From Pseudaeromonas sp041441555 (lineage in GTDB: Bacteria; Pseudomonadota; Gammaproteobacteria; Enterobacterales; Aeromonadaceae): DNA of 27,826 nt. Shown here piece after piece: positions 7,695 to 15,500 of the stretch (position 1 is the first letter of the stretch; each line of letters begins with the position of its first letter). The notes beneath the pieces were generated by a model that had not been told where the DNA came from, did not search any database, and saw only the letters and a program-made list of their open reading frames with translations. Made by a program: the position numbers and the translations under genes. The stretch is taken from the NCBI GenBank assembly GCA_041441555.1, contig JASDSW010000027.1, forward strand, positions 1-27,826, read 5' to 3'.

Positions 7695-8693
7695 ATGACC
7701 GCCCCCTACCAAGCCGATGCCGAGCGTTATCAGCAGCAAGCCTATCGGCGCTGTGGACGCAGTGGTCTGCAGCTGCCGGCCATCGCGCTGGGACTCTGGC
7801 ACAACTTCGGAGCCCAGAGCGAGCGCGCCACCTGTCGGACTCTGCTGCGCCGAGCCTTCGATCTGGGCATCACCCATTTCGATCTGGCCAACAACTACGG
7901 GCCGCCTCCCGGCAGTGCCGAGCTGACCTTCGGCCAACTGCTGCGACAGGATTTTTTGCCCTATCGCGATGAACTGATCATCGCCAGCAAAGCCGGCTAT
8001 GTGATGTGGGATGGCCCCTATGGCGATGGCGGCTCCCACAAGTATCTGTTTGCCAGCCTGCATCAGAGCCTCCAGCGGACCGGGCTCGACTACTTTGATA
8101 TCTTCTATCACCACAGACCCGATGCGCAGACGCCGCTCGAAGAGACCATGGCGGCGCTCGCCCTGATGGTCAAACAGGGCAAGGCGCTCTATATCGGGAT
8201 CTCCAACTATCCGGCCGAGCTAGTCAGCCGGGCCGCCACCCTACTGCGCGAGATGGGCACCCCCTGCCTCATCAACCAGCTGCGTTACTCCCTGCTGGAT
8301 CGCCAGATCGAGGCCCAAACCCTGCCAACCTGTGCCGAAGCCGGCATCGGCTGTATTGCCTTCTCGCCACTGGCCGGCGGCCAACTCAGCGATCGCTACC
8401 TGAACGGCATCCCGGCCGATTCGCGGGCCGCCAGCGGCAGCCCCTTCTTGCAACCGGAACAGCTGACCGCTGAGCGGCTGACGCTGCTGCATGGGCTCAA
8501 TGCCATCGCCCAGCAGCGGGGGCAGAAGCTATCCCAACTGGCTCTGCAGTGGGTGTTGCGCGATCCGGCCGTCACCTCGGCGCTGATCGGCGCCAGCCGT
8601 GTCAGCCAACTGGAGGATGCGATCCAGGCTCTGCAGGCGCCGCCGCTCGATGCCGACACCTGCCACCAACTCGAGCAACGGCTGGCCGGCTAA
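7695..8693 (+). CDS. yghZ: Aldo/keto reductase, YghZ-like
   Basis: NADPH-dependent aldo/keto reductase of 332 aa, close in remembered sequence to E. coli YghZ (Gpr, L-glyceraldehyde-3-phosphate reductase). Shared blocks include LGLWHNFG, the run from FDLGITHFDLANNYG to GPPPGSAE, SKAGYVMWDGPYG, GKALYIGISNY, FSPLAGG and LIGASRVSQLE. The catalytic tetrad is visible: Asp63, Tyr68, Lys99 and His140. It lacks about 14 residues of the YghZ C-terminus. The start ATG at 7695 follows GGAG by 7 nt; the frame is open back to 7551 without a better start. It lies behind galM in the same direction, so it may reduce sugar-derived aldehydes, but co-transcription is unproven. The natural substrate is not determinable here. 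Confidence 0.88.
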   Translation: MTAPYQADAERYQQQAYRRCGRSGLQLPAIALGLWHNFGAQSERATCRTLLRRAFDLGITHFDLANNYGPPPGSAELTFGQLLRQDFLPYRDELIIASKAGYVMWDGPYGDGGSHKYLFASLHQSLQRTGLDYFDIFYHHRPDAQTPLEETMAALALMVKQGKALYIGISNYPAELVSRAATLLREMGTPCLINQLRYSLLDRQIEAQTLPTCAEAGIGCIAFSPLAGGQLSDRYLNGIPADSRAASGSPFLQPEQLTAERLTLLHGLNAIAQQRGQKLSQLALQWVLRDPAVTSALIGASRVSQLEDAIQALQAPPLDADTCHQLEQRLAG

Positions 8694-8883
8694 ACCAGGA
8701 GCCCGCCTTTGGCCCTGCCTCACCGGGATCAAGCCGGAGCCACCACCACCAGCCGCTGAAAAAGCCTCGGTTTATCACCTGTTGATTGATTTGTTCCTGT
8801 CGGGTCGGTAACAATCAGGGCCAACAATCCGGGGGCAGACCACCCGCCCGACTGGATGCCGATTTTTTAAAGGGAGTGTGGTT

Positions 8884-10590
8884 ATGAGTGCAAATCCACC
8901 GGTCAGACACCTGTGGTCCAATTTCTGGCGATTGTTAAAACCATACTGGGTATCCAGAGAGGGGCTCAAGGGATGGGGATTACTGCTGCTGATCCTAGGC
9001 CTTACCGCCACCACCATCTACTTTCTTACTGATCTGAACGTCTGGCGTAACCGCTTCTGGGACGCCATCCAGAACTACAACCTGCCGATCTTCAAGGCAG
9101 AGCTGCTCTACTTCTGCATACTAGTGACCATTCTGGTGCTGGTGCAGAACTATCAATCCTACTTCCGCCAGATGCTCAGTATCCAATGGCGCCGCTGGCT
9201 AACCGATAGCGTGATGCAGGACTGGATGAACAAGGGTAACTACTACCGCTTGCAACTGACCGACAAGAAGACAGATAACCCGGATCAGCGTATCGCCGAA
9301 GACATCAACCAGTTTGTCCAGCTGACCCTGGATCTATCCATCGGCATCGTTACTGATATCGCGACACTGGGTACCTTTCTGGCGATCCTGTGGTCTCTGT
9401 CCACCCCGCAGAGCATTGAGTTGGGCTCCTTCCATTTTGAGCTGCCTGTTGGCTATCTGGTATGGCTGTCCATGCTCTACGCCGGTCTGGGAACCCTGTT
9501 GACCTTTATCATTGGCCGCCCACTGGTACGCCTGAACTTTAACCAGCAACGCTACGAAGCCGATTTCCGTTATTCGCTGGTGCGCTTGCGAGAAAATGCC
9601 GAATCGGTGGCGCTCTACAAGGGAGAACAGGAGGAAGAGAAGCTGCTGAGCCACAGGTTTGGTGCTCTGGTTGGCAACTACCTCAATCTGATCGTCCGGC
9701 AAAAATATCTGGGCTTCTTTATCTCCAGCTATAACCAAACCTCGGTGATATTTCCTATCCTGATCGCCGCTCCCCTCTACTTTGCCAAGAAAATCAAAAT
9801 CGGTGGCCTGATGCAGGTGGCTTCGGCATTTGGCACAGTGCATGACTCCTTCTCGACCCTGATCAGCAACTTTATCTCGCTAGCGCAGTGGAAGGCCGTG
9901 GTGGATCGTCTCTCAACCTTCCAGCAAGGCATTGATCATACTGAGCAGTTGCCTCGTATCGAGCCCGAGCTGACTGGTGACGAGCTGCAATTGCGGGATC
10001 TGGCGGTGCTGCACCCGGAAAATGGCCCGCTCATGCAGTCCGCCAGTTGGCAACTCAAGGCCGGCGAATCCCTGCTGATCCAGGGACCTTCCGGCTGTGG
10101 CAAATCCACCCTGCTACGCACCCTCGCCGGGCTCTGGCCCTATGCCAGCGGGACGGTAGAATATCCAGCCAGTGGTACCGTGCTGTTCCTGAGCCAGAAA
10201 CCCTATCTGCCGCTGGGCACGCTGCGCGAGGCACTCTGCTACCCGCTGCCACCGCAGGAGGACAAGGTACTCAGTCCGCTGCTGGCCGAGGTGGGGCTGG
10301 AACGTCTCGCCCCCCGCCTCGACGATGCCGAGCCCTGGGCGCAGATCTTGAGCGTCGGTGAACAGCAGCGCGTCGCCTTTGCCCGCGCCCTGTTGGTCAA
10401 ACCGGCGCTGCTGTTTATGGATGAAGCCAGCTCGGCGCTTGATGAGCAGAGCGAAGCACACCTGTATGGTTTGCTGAAGAGCCAGCTACCGCACACCATC
10501 CTGGTCAGTGTCGGTCACCGCAGCACGCTGCAGCCCTTCCACAATCGTCTGCTACGCTGGCAAGAGAGCGGTCACTGGCAGTTTGCCTGA
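8884..10590 (+). CDS. YddA/SbmA-BacA-type ABC transporter (fused permease-ATPase)
   Basis: Inner-membrane ABC half-transporter of 568 aa. The N-terminal membrane domain is of the SbmA/BacA type: hydrophobic segments near residues 32-50, 74-92, 150-170 and 190-212, and the family hallmark NPDQRIAED at 132-140. The C-terminal ATPase has Walker A GPSGCGKST at about 400-408, signature LSVGEQQR near 489 and Walker B ALLFMDEASSALDE near 507. E. coli YddA (561 aa) is the best remembered match. AGGGAG is 7 nt before the ATG at 8884; an in-frame GTG at 8878 is too close to that site. The substrate is unknown; related proteins move peptides, vitamin B12 or very-long-chain acyl groups. It is transcribed alone or with the transglutaminase-like gene downstream. 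Confidence 0.85.
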   Translation: MSANPPVRHLWSNFWRLLKPYWVSREGLKGWGLLLLILGLTATTIYFLTDLNVWRNRFWDAIQNYNLPIFKAELLYFCILVTILVLVQNYQSYFRQMLSIQWRRWLTDSVMQDWMNKGNYYRLQLTDKKTDNPDQRIAEDINQFVQLTLDLSIGIVTDIATLGTFLAILWSLSTPQSIELGSFHFELPVGYLVWLSMLYAGLGTLLTFIIGRPLVRLNFNQQRYEADFRYSLVRLRENAESVALYKGEQEEEKLLSHRFGALVGNYLNLIVRQKYLGFFISSYNQTSVIFPILIAAPLYFAKKIKIGGLMQVASAFGTVHDSFSTLISNFISLAQWKAVVDRLSTFQQGIDHTEQLPRIEPELTGDELQLRDLAVLHPENGPLMQSASWQLKAGESLLIQGPSGCGKSTLLRTLAGLWPYASGTVEYPASGTVLFLSQKPYLPLGTLREALCYPLPPQEDKVLSPLLAEVGLERLAPRLDDAEPWAQILSVGEQQRVAFARALLVKPALLFMDEASSALDEQSEAHLYGLLKSQLPHTILVSVGHRSTLQPFHNRLLRWQESGHWQFA

Positions 10591-10611
10591 ACCTGATTTT
10601 CCTGAACCTGA

Positions 10612-10640
10612 AAGTGGCCGGGCCCTTGGGCCCGCCACTT
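10612..10640 (+). other. GC-rich hairpin between the ABC transporter and the transglutaminase-like gene
   Basis: AAGTGG (10612-10617) pairs with CCACTT (10635-10640), enclosing a GGGCCC-TT-GGGCCC inner stem. Only CTCT follows, so it is at best a weak terminator and may let some transcription into the next gene. Confidence 0.4.
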
Positions 10641-10662
10641 CTCTACATCTGGAGTCGACATC

Positions 10663-11667
10663 ATGCCCGCGAGCGCTGCCCGCCCGGCCTCATCTCGTCC
10701 ACACGCAACCGGATGGCTACTGCTTGCCCTGCTCCTGCTACTTCCGACTCTCGGCAGTGCCCGGCAACTGGCCTTCGAGCGCGAGGGACCTCAACTGCAC
10801 TACCGCTGGCAACCGCCCGCCCCGGTGGCCGCCGGGAAGGTTCAAGAGCTGACCCTGAGTCTGCCGGAACAGAGCGAGCTGCGCGTCTATCGCGCCTGGC
10901 GCCCCGAGGCGGCCCGTCGCACCCTCTATACCCGGTTGCTGCGCGCCGCCCGTCAGCAGTGGCCCGAAGTATTCTTCGAGCTACGCCGCCAGGATCCCTG
11001 GCAGACTGCGATCCGCACCCCGGATCCGCAACAGTTACCCGAGGTGCAGAAGTGGCTGGTGCAGGAGGAGAGCCGTCAGCTGAGTGGTTTACTGGACGAG
11101 AATTTCCAACGCGAGGGAAAGGATCCGTTGGGCCGGACCGGCATTCAGCCCGATTACAACCGCATCATTGACATCAGCAGCAGTGAACTGGGCGATGTGG
11201 CCGAGGCGTTGCTGCAGGCCGCCGGAGGGGAACAGACACCACCGCGCGATCTGTTCAACTACCTGCTGGCCTTCGTGCAGGCGATCCCTTATCAGCAGTT
11301 GCAGAGTGAGGATGGGCGACGGGGAAGCGGATTCTTGTTGCCCCAGCAGGTGCTGAGCAATAACCGGGGGGATTGTGATAGCAAGGTGACGCTGCTGGCC
11401 AGCTTATGGCGTTATCTGCAACCCGAGATCCCGCTGGTCCTGCTGTTCGTGCCGGATCATGCCCTGCTCGGCGTAGCCCTGCCAGCCCAGGGCGCCGAGG
11501 AGACGCTGACCGTCGCCGGTGGGCGCTGGCTGCTGGCCGAACCGACCGGTCCGGCCGAGCTGAGCGCCGGAGAACTCAGCGCCCCCAGCCGACTCTATAT
11601 CCAGAGCCGGAGTTACCAGGCCGAGCTGGTTCAGGCAATCGATAAAAATTCGACGCCCAACCGGTAA
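10663..11667 (+). CDS. Secreted transglutaminase-like (papain-fold) protein, function unknown
   Basis: Protein of 334 aa with an arginine-containing n-region and a leucine-rich hydrophobic stretch (about 18-30) ending in GSA, probably a Sec signal peptide placing it in the periplasm. A bacterial transglutaminase-like core is visible: SNNRGDCDSKVTLLASL with catalytic Cys238, VPDHALLGVA with His266, and LLAEPTGP, where Glu293 occupies the usual third-residue position. GGAG lies 8 nt before the ATG. The gene follows the ABC transporter by 72 bp and overlaps the convergent PilZ gene by 37 bp at its end. I do not recognise a named ortholog. Peptidase-like, amidase-like or inactive scaffold roles are all possible. 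Confidence 0.75.
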   Translation: MPASAARPASSRPHATGWLLLALLLLLPTLGSARQLAFEREGPQLHYRWQPPAPVAAGKVQELTLSLPEQSELRVYRAWRPEAARRTLYTRLLRAARQQWPEVFFELRRQDPWQTAIRTPDPQQLPEVQKWLVQEESRQLSGLLDENFQREGKDPLGRTGIQPDYNRIIDISSSELGDVAEALLQAAGGEQTPPRDLFNYLLAFVQAIPYQQLQSEDGRRGSGFLLPQQVLSNNRGDCDSKVTLLASLWRYLQPEIPLVLLFVPDHALLGVALPAQGAEETLTVAGGRWLLAEPTGPAELSAGELSAPSRLYIQSRSYQAELVQAIDKNSTPNR

Positions 11668-11924
11668 CCCTCGCCCTGGGCGTCGACGCGAATGACCCGG
11701 GCCTGCGCCTGAAACGGTGGCAACAGGTTGCTGCTGGTGGCCAGAGAGACCTGCAGCTCGCTCCCTTCGAGATACAGGTTCTTCTCGATCTCGATCGACA
11801 TGCCGTTGGCACTGAGATCCCGGCATACCCCCTCCACGACACTGGCCCCCTGGATCAGGGTTACGGGAGCATTGACCACCATGCGCATGAAGTTCCGTCT
11901 TTCCTTACTAGGGTCTGTCAGCAC
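11631..11924 (-). CDS. Small PilZ-domain protein (c-di-GMP binding)
   Basis: A 97-aa single-domain PilZ protein. Both parts of the c-di-GMP motif are seen: RRNFMR (Arg10 to Arg14, RxxxR) and DLSANG (Asp36-Gly41, DxSxxG), followed by alternating strands ending in GYRLGVEFLSI. The start is GTG at 11924 with AGGAGG 4 nt upstream; the downstream ATG would cut off the RxxxR motif. It probably acts as a cytoplasmic second-messenger receptor for motility or surface functions; the partner is unknown. It is divergent from thiB and convergent with the transglutaminase-like gene. Confidence 0.85.
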   Translation of the reverse strand: MLTDPSKERRNFMRMVVNAPVTLIQGASVVEGVCRDLSANGMSIEIEKNLYLEGSELQVSLATSSNLLPPFQAQARVIRVDAQGEGYRLGVEFLSIA

Positions 11925-11947
11925 AAAGCCTCCTCAATGACACAGAC

Positions 11948-11964
11948 ACCAGTCAGCGACTGGT
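11948..11964. other. Perfect dyad between the pilZ gene and the TPP riboswitch
   Basis: ACCAGTC and GACTGGT form a perfect 7-bp inverted repeat with a 3-bp AGC spacer. It lies in the divergent promoter zone of the pilZ and thi genes and could be an operator or a small hairpin. No T-tract suggests a terminator. Confidence 0.35.
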
Positions 11965-11999
11965 ATTGTTCACAAAACGTTAATAGAATGGAGCCCGTT

Positions 12000-12073
12000 T
12001 CAAACGGGGTGCGGGCGTCCGCTGAGAACATACCCGAGAACCTGATCCAGTTCGTACTGGCGGAGGGATTTGA
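12000..12073 (+). promoter_or_regulatory. TPP riboswitch (THI element)
   Basis: The conserved thiamine pyrophosphate aptamer core is present in order: GGGGTGC (12006-12012), CTGAGA (12022-12027), ACCCG, ACCTGATC (12040-12047), the ACTGG arm and GCGGAGGGA (12060-12068). P1 closes with TCAAA (12000-12004) and TTTGA (12069-12073). It stands 76 nt before thiB, whose product is thiamine-specific. No intrinsic terminator follows, so control is more likely at translation: GAGAC at 12112-12116 (or 12072-12076) could pair with GTCTC (12142-12146) next to the thiB ribosome site. The aptamer call is firm; the switching mechanism is inference. Confidence 0.95.
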
Positions 12074-12149
12074 GACCACATCGCAACCCGCCAGCCCGGC
12101 GCGCCACCGATGAGACGCCTGCCAAACACGCTCAACAAGGAGTCTCCAC

Positions 12150-13133
12150 GTGCGCCATCTGCTCATGCTCTCTACCCTGCTCGCGGTCACCACCAGCGCC
12201 CTGGCTCAGGAACCGCTGACCATCTACACCTACGATTCCTTTGCCTCCGACTGGGGACCCGGCCCCAAGATCAAGCAAGCCTTCGAAAAGGAGTGTGGTT
12301 GCCAGATTGATTTTGTGCCACTCGAGGACGGCGTGGCTATCCTCAACCGTCTGAAATTAGAGGGGAAGCACAGCAAAGCCGATCTGGTCATCGGCATGGA
12401 TGAATCCATGCTGCCCGAGGCCCGCAAGAGTCAGCTGTTTGCCGACCATGGGGTCGATCTGGCACCACTGGCGCTGCCCGGTGGCTGGCAGGATGCCACC
12501 TTCCTGCCCTTCGATTACGGCTACTTCGCCTTCGTCTACGATGCGACCAAACTGAAAAACCCGCCCAAGAGTCTGACCGAGCTGGCCAGTCGCCCCGATC
12601 TGAAGATCATCTACGAAGATCCGCGCACCAGCACGCCGGGCCAGGGATTGCTGTTGTGGGTCAAACAGACCCAAGGCGACCAGGCGGCGGCCCTGTGGCA
12701 ACAACTGGCCAAGAAGACGGTCACCGTCACCAAGGGGTGGAGCGAAGCCTACGGCATGTTCCTCAAGGGCGAAGCCGATCTGGTGCTCTCCTACACCACC
12801 TCCCCGGCCTATCACCGTCTGGCCGAGCAGAAGCAGCAATACCACGCCGCCCTGTTTGACGAGGGGCACTACCGTCAGGTCGAGGTCGCCGCCCGACTCA
12901 AAAGCGCCAAACAGCCCGAGCTGGCGGAGCGCTTCTTGAAGTTCATGCTCAGCGAGGAGTTCCAGAGTCTGATCCCGACCGGCAACTGGATGTATCCAGT
13001 CACCCGGGTGGCACTGCCGAAGGGGTTCAACCAGAACGAAACCCCAGCCAAGAGCCTGCACCTGGATGAGGCGCAGATCGCCGCCCAGCGCAAGGCCTGG
13101 TTGCAGGAGTGGCGCGGAGCCGTGAGTCAGTAA
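12150..13133 (+). CDS. thiB: Thiamine ABC transporter substrate-binding protein ThiB
   Basis: Periplasmic thiamine/TPP-binding protein (TbpA) of 327 aa. A signal peptide (MRHLLM to ALAQ) precedes PLTIYTYDSFASDWGPGP. Other ThiB blocks are LEDGVAILNRLKLEGK, SKADLV, FLPFDYGYFAFVYD, EDPRTSTPGQGLLLW, TKGWSEAYGMFLKGEADLVLSYTTSPAYH and PTGNWMYPV, all close to E. coli TbpA (327 aa). The start is GTG, with AAGGAG 8 nt upstream, and is the only one giving a proper signal peptide. It is the first gene of thiBPQ under the TPP riboswitch. Confidence 0.95.
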   Translation: MRHLLMLSTLLAVTTSALAQEPLTIYTYDSFASDWGPGPKIKQAFEKECGCQIDFVPLEDGVAILNRLKLEGKHSKADLVIGMDESMLPEARKSQLFADHGVDLAPLALPGGWQDATFLPFDYGYFAFVYDATKLKNPPKSLTELASRPDLKIIYEDPRTSTPGQGLLLWVKQTQGDQAAALWQQLAKKTVTVTKGWSEAYGMFLKGEADLVLSYTTSPAYHRLAEQKQQYHAALFDEGHYRQVEVAARLKSAKQPELAERFLKFMLSEEFQSLIPTGNWMYPVTRVALPKGFNQNETPAKSLHLDEAQIAAQRKAWLQEWRGAVSQ

Positions 13134-13152
13134 TGGTTTCTGGTCAAGCCGC

Positions 13153-14751
13153 ATGAATCCAGCCATCCCCCATAAAGCCTGGTGGTGGCCGGCCACTCTG
13201 CCGCTGCTGCTGTTGCTGCTGTGCGGGCTGGGTCCTCTGCTGGCCCTGCTGCAGCAAGGCGGCCTCCGCCTGGCGCCACTATGGCAGGATGAGTATCTGC
13301 GTCATGTGGTGGGCTTTAGTCTGCTGCAGGCCAGCCTGTCGATGCTGCTGAGTCTGGGGCTGGCCATTCCGGTCGCCCGGGCGCTGCATCGCCGCCACTT
13401 TCCTGGCCGCGCCCTGCTGCTGCGCCTGTTCGGTATCTCCCTAGTGTTGCCCGTCATCATCGCCCTGTTCGGCCTGGTAGCGGTACACGGCCAACAGGGG
13501 TGGGTGCCTCGCCTGCTGAGCGGGCTAGGTCTGCAACCGCCTCCCTATCTCTACGGGCTGGGCGGCATCCTGCTGGCCCACCTGTTCTTCAACATGCCGC
13601 TGGCCGCCCGCTGGCTGCTGTTTGCGCTGGAGGCGATTCCCGCCGAAAACTGGCGCCTGGCCAGCCAGCTGGGCATGAAATCCGGCGCCCTGTGGCGCTA
13701 TCTGGAGTGGCCGGCACTGCGTCATCAGCTACCCGCGCTGGCCAGCCTGATCTTCGTGCTCTGCTTCTCCAGCTTTGCCACCGTGATGGCGCTCGGTGGA
13801 GGACCAGCCGCCACCACCCTGGAGGTGGCCATCTACCAGGCGCTGCGCTTTGACTTCGAGCTGGATACCGCCGCGCAACTGGCCCTCTGGCACCTGCTGT
13901 TGTGCGGGGCGGCTCTCCTGCTGCACCACCGGCTGGGCAACCCAGGACCGAGCCATGGCGCCAGCGCCCACCAGGTACTCCGTCCCGATCGGCTCGGTGG
14001 ACTGGGCCGCGTTGTCGATGGCTTCTGGCTGACCCTCGCCCTGCTGCTGTTTCTGCCACCGCTGGCCGCCATCATCAGTGCCGGTTTGCAGCCCCAGTTG
14101 CTCCAGGCACTGCGCTCGCCACAGCTCTGGAGGGCTCTGCTGACCTCGCTGCAGATCGGCCTGGGGGCGGCGCTGCTCGCCTGTGCCTTGAGTCTGGGAC
14201 TGCTGTTTAGCAGCCGTCACCTGCGTCTGCGGCTGACGCGCCCCCAGGCCGCCACCCTGCTGGAGTCCAGCGGCTCGCTGATCCTGCTGATCCCCACCTC
14301 GGTGCTCAGCACCGGTCTCTTCATCCTGTTGTTGCCGGTGGCCGATGTGTTCGGCCTGGGCTTCTGGCTGGTGATGCTGCTCAATGGCTTGGCCTGCCTG
14401 CCCTACACGGTGCGCACCCTGCAACCGGCGTTGCAACAGGCGCTGCTGCGCTACGATCGGCTGGCCCTGAGCCTGGGGCTGCAGGGTTGGAGCCGCTGGC
14501 GTTACCTGGAGTGGCCACTGCTACGTCAGGCCCTCGGACGCGCCCTGGCACTGGCGGGCATCTTCTCGCTCGGCGATTTGGGGGCCGTCGCCATGTTCGG
14601 CAGTGCCGATCTGCAAACTCTGCCCTGGCTGCTGTTTCAGCAGTTGGGCAGCTACCGGCTCGACGAGGCCGCCGCCACGGCGCTGCTGCTGTTGCTGCTG
14701 TGTATCACTCTGCTCGGCGTCGTCGAGCGCGGATTGGGAGGTCGTCAGTGA
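13153..14751 (+). CDS. thiP: Thiamine ABC transporter permease ThiP
   Basis: Inner-membrane permease of 532 aa formed of two fused binding-protein-dependent transport domains, about 12 membrane segments, rich in Leu. Each half has an EAA-type loop for ThiQ contact: EAIPAENWRLASQLGMKSGA with WRYLEWPAL in the first, and RYDRLALSLGLQGWSRWRYLEWPLL in the second. The length matches E. coli ThiP (536 aa). The gene begins 19 bp after thiB with no clear ribosome site, suggesting translational coupling. Its TGA stop overlaps the GTG start of thiQ. Confidence 0.93.
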   Translation: MNPAIPHKAWWWPATLPLLLLLLCGLGPLLALLQQGGLRLAPLWQDEYLRHVVGFSLLQASLSMLLSLGLAIPVARALHRRHFPGRALLLRLFGISLVLPVIIALFGLVAVHGQQGWVPRLLSGLGLQPPPYLYGLGGILLAHLFFNMPLAARWLLFALEAIPAENWRLASQLGMKSGALWRYLEWPALRHQLPALASLIFVLCFSSFATVMALGGGPAATTLEVAIYQALRFDFELDTAAQLALWHLLLCGAALLLHHRLGNPGPSHGASAHQVLRPDRLGGLGRVVDGFWLTLALLLFLPPLAAIISAGLQPQLLQALRSPQLWRALLTSLQIGLGAALLACALSLGLLFSSRHLRLRLTRPQAATLLESSGSLILLIPTSVLSTGLFILLLPVADVFGLGFWLVMLLNGLACLPYTVRTLQPALQQALLRYDRLALSLGLQGWSRWRYLEWPLLRQALGRALALAGIFSLGDLGAVAMFGSADLQTLPWLLFQQLGSYRLDEAAATALLLLLLCITLLGVVERGLGGRQ

Positions 14752-15500
14752 CCAAGATGCCAAACGAGATGTCCGATGCCCTGCTCTGTGAGGGGCTGAC
14801 CCTAAAACGCAGCGGCGAAGCATTCTGCTTCGACTTCACCCTGGCACGCGGTGAGCTGCTGGTGCTGGTCGGCCCCAGCGGCGCCGGCAAGAGCACCCTG
14901 CTGGATCTGCTCGGCGGCTTTATCCACCCCGATAGCGGCGCGCTGCGCTGGCAGGGCCAGGATCTGCTGGTCTTGCCACCCGCCGACCGCCCCTTCACCA
15001 CCCTGTTTCAGAGCAACAACCTGTTTGACCACCTGACGGTGCGGCAAAATATCGGCCTCGGTCTGCGGGCCAATCTGCGTCTGAGCCCGGCGCAATGGCT
15101 CATCATCGAGCAGGCCGCCGCGCGGCTCGGCCTGACACCTCAGCTCGAACGTCTGCCGCCTCAGCTCTCCGGCGGCCAGCAACAACGGGTGGCGCTGGCG
15201 CGCTGCCTGGTGCGCCAACGTCCGTTTTTGCTGCTGGATGAGCCCTTCTCGGCTCTCGATCCGGCCCTGCGCCACGAGATGCTCGGCGAGGTGCAACGGC
15301 TGGCCCATGAGCAACAGATCGGCGTGCTGCTCATCTCCCACCATCCCGAGGAGGCACGCGGCGTCGCCGATCGCATCGCCCTGCTGCAGGACGGCGCCAT
15401 CCGCTTCAGCGGGGAGGTCAGCGAGTTGGACAACCGGGCCAATGACGCCATGGCCCGCTATCTGGGGCGGGCCATGGGGTTGGACGAGCCGGAGGACTAG
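14748..15500 (+). CDS. thiQ: Thiamine ABC transporter ATPase ThiQ
   Basis: Cytoplasmic ATPase subunit of 250 aa that powers ThiB-ThiP uptake. It has Walker A GPSGAGKST (42-50), Q-loop FQSNNLFDHLTV, signature LSGGQQQRVALAR (140-152), Walker B LLLDEP (161-166) and the H-loop Ser-His-His. The GTG start at 14748 has GGAGG 6 nt upstream and overlaps the thiP stop (GTGA). E. coli ThiQ is 232 aa, so this one carries a short extra tail. The TAG stop shares CTAG with the stop of the convergent PIN-PhoH gene. Confidence 0.94.
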   Translation: MTKMPNEMSDALLCEGLTLKRSGEAFCFDFTLARGELLVLVGPSGAGKSTLLDLLGGFIHPDSGALRWQGQDLLVLPPADRPFTTLFQSNNLFDHLTVRQNIGLGLRANLRLSPAQWLIIEQAAARLGLTPQLERLPPQLSGGQQQRVALARCLVRQRPFLLLDEPFSALDPALRHEMLGEVQRLAHEQQIGVLLISHHPEEARGVADRIALLQDGAIRFSGEVSELDNRANDAMARYLGRAMGLDEPED

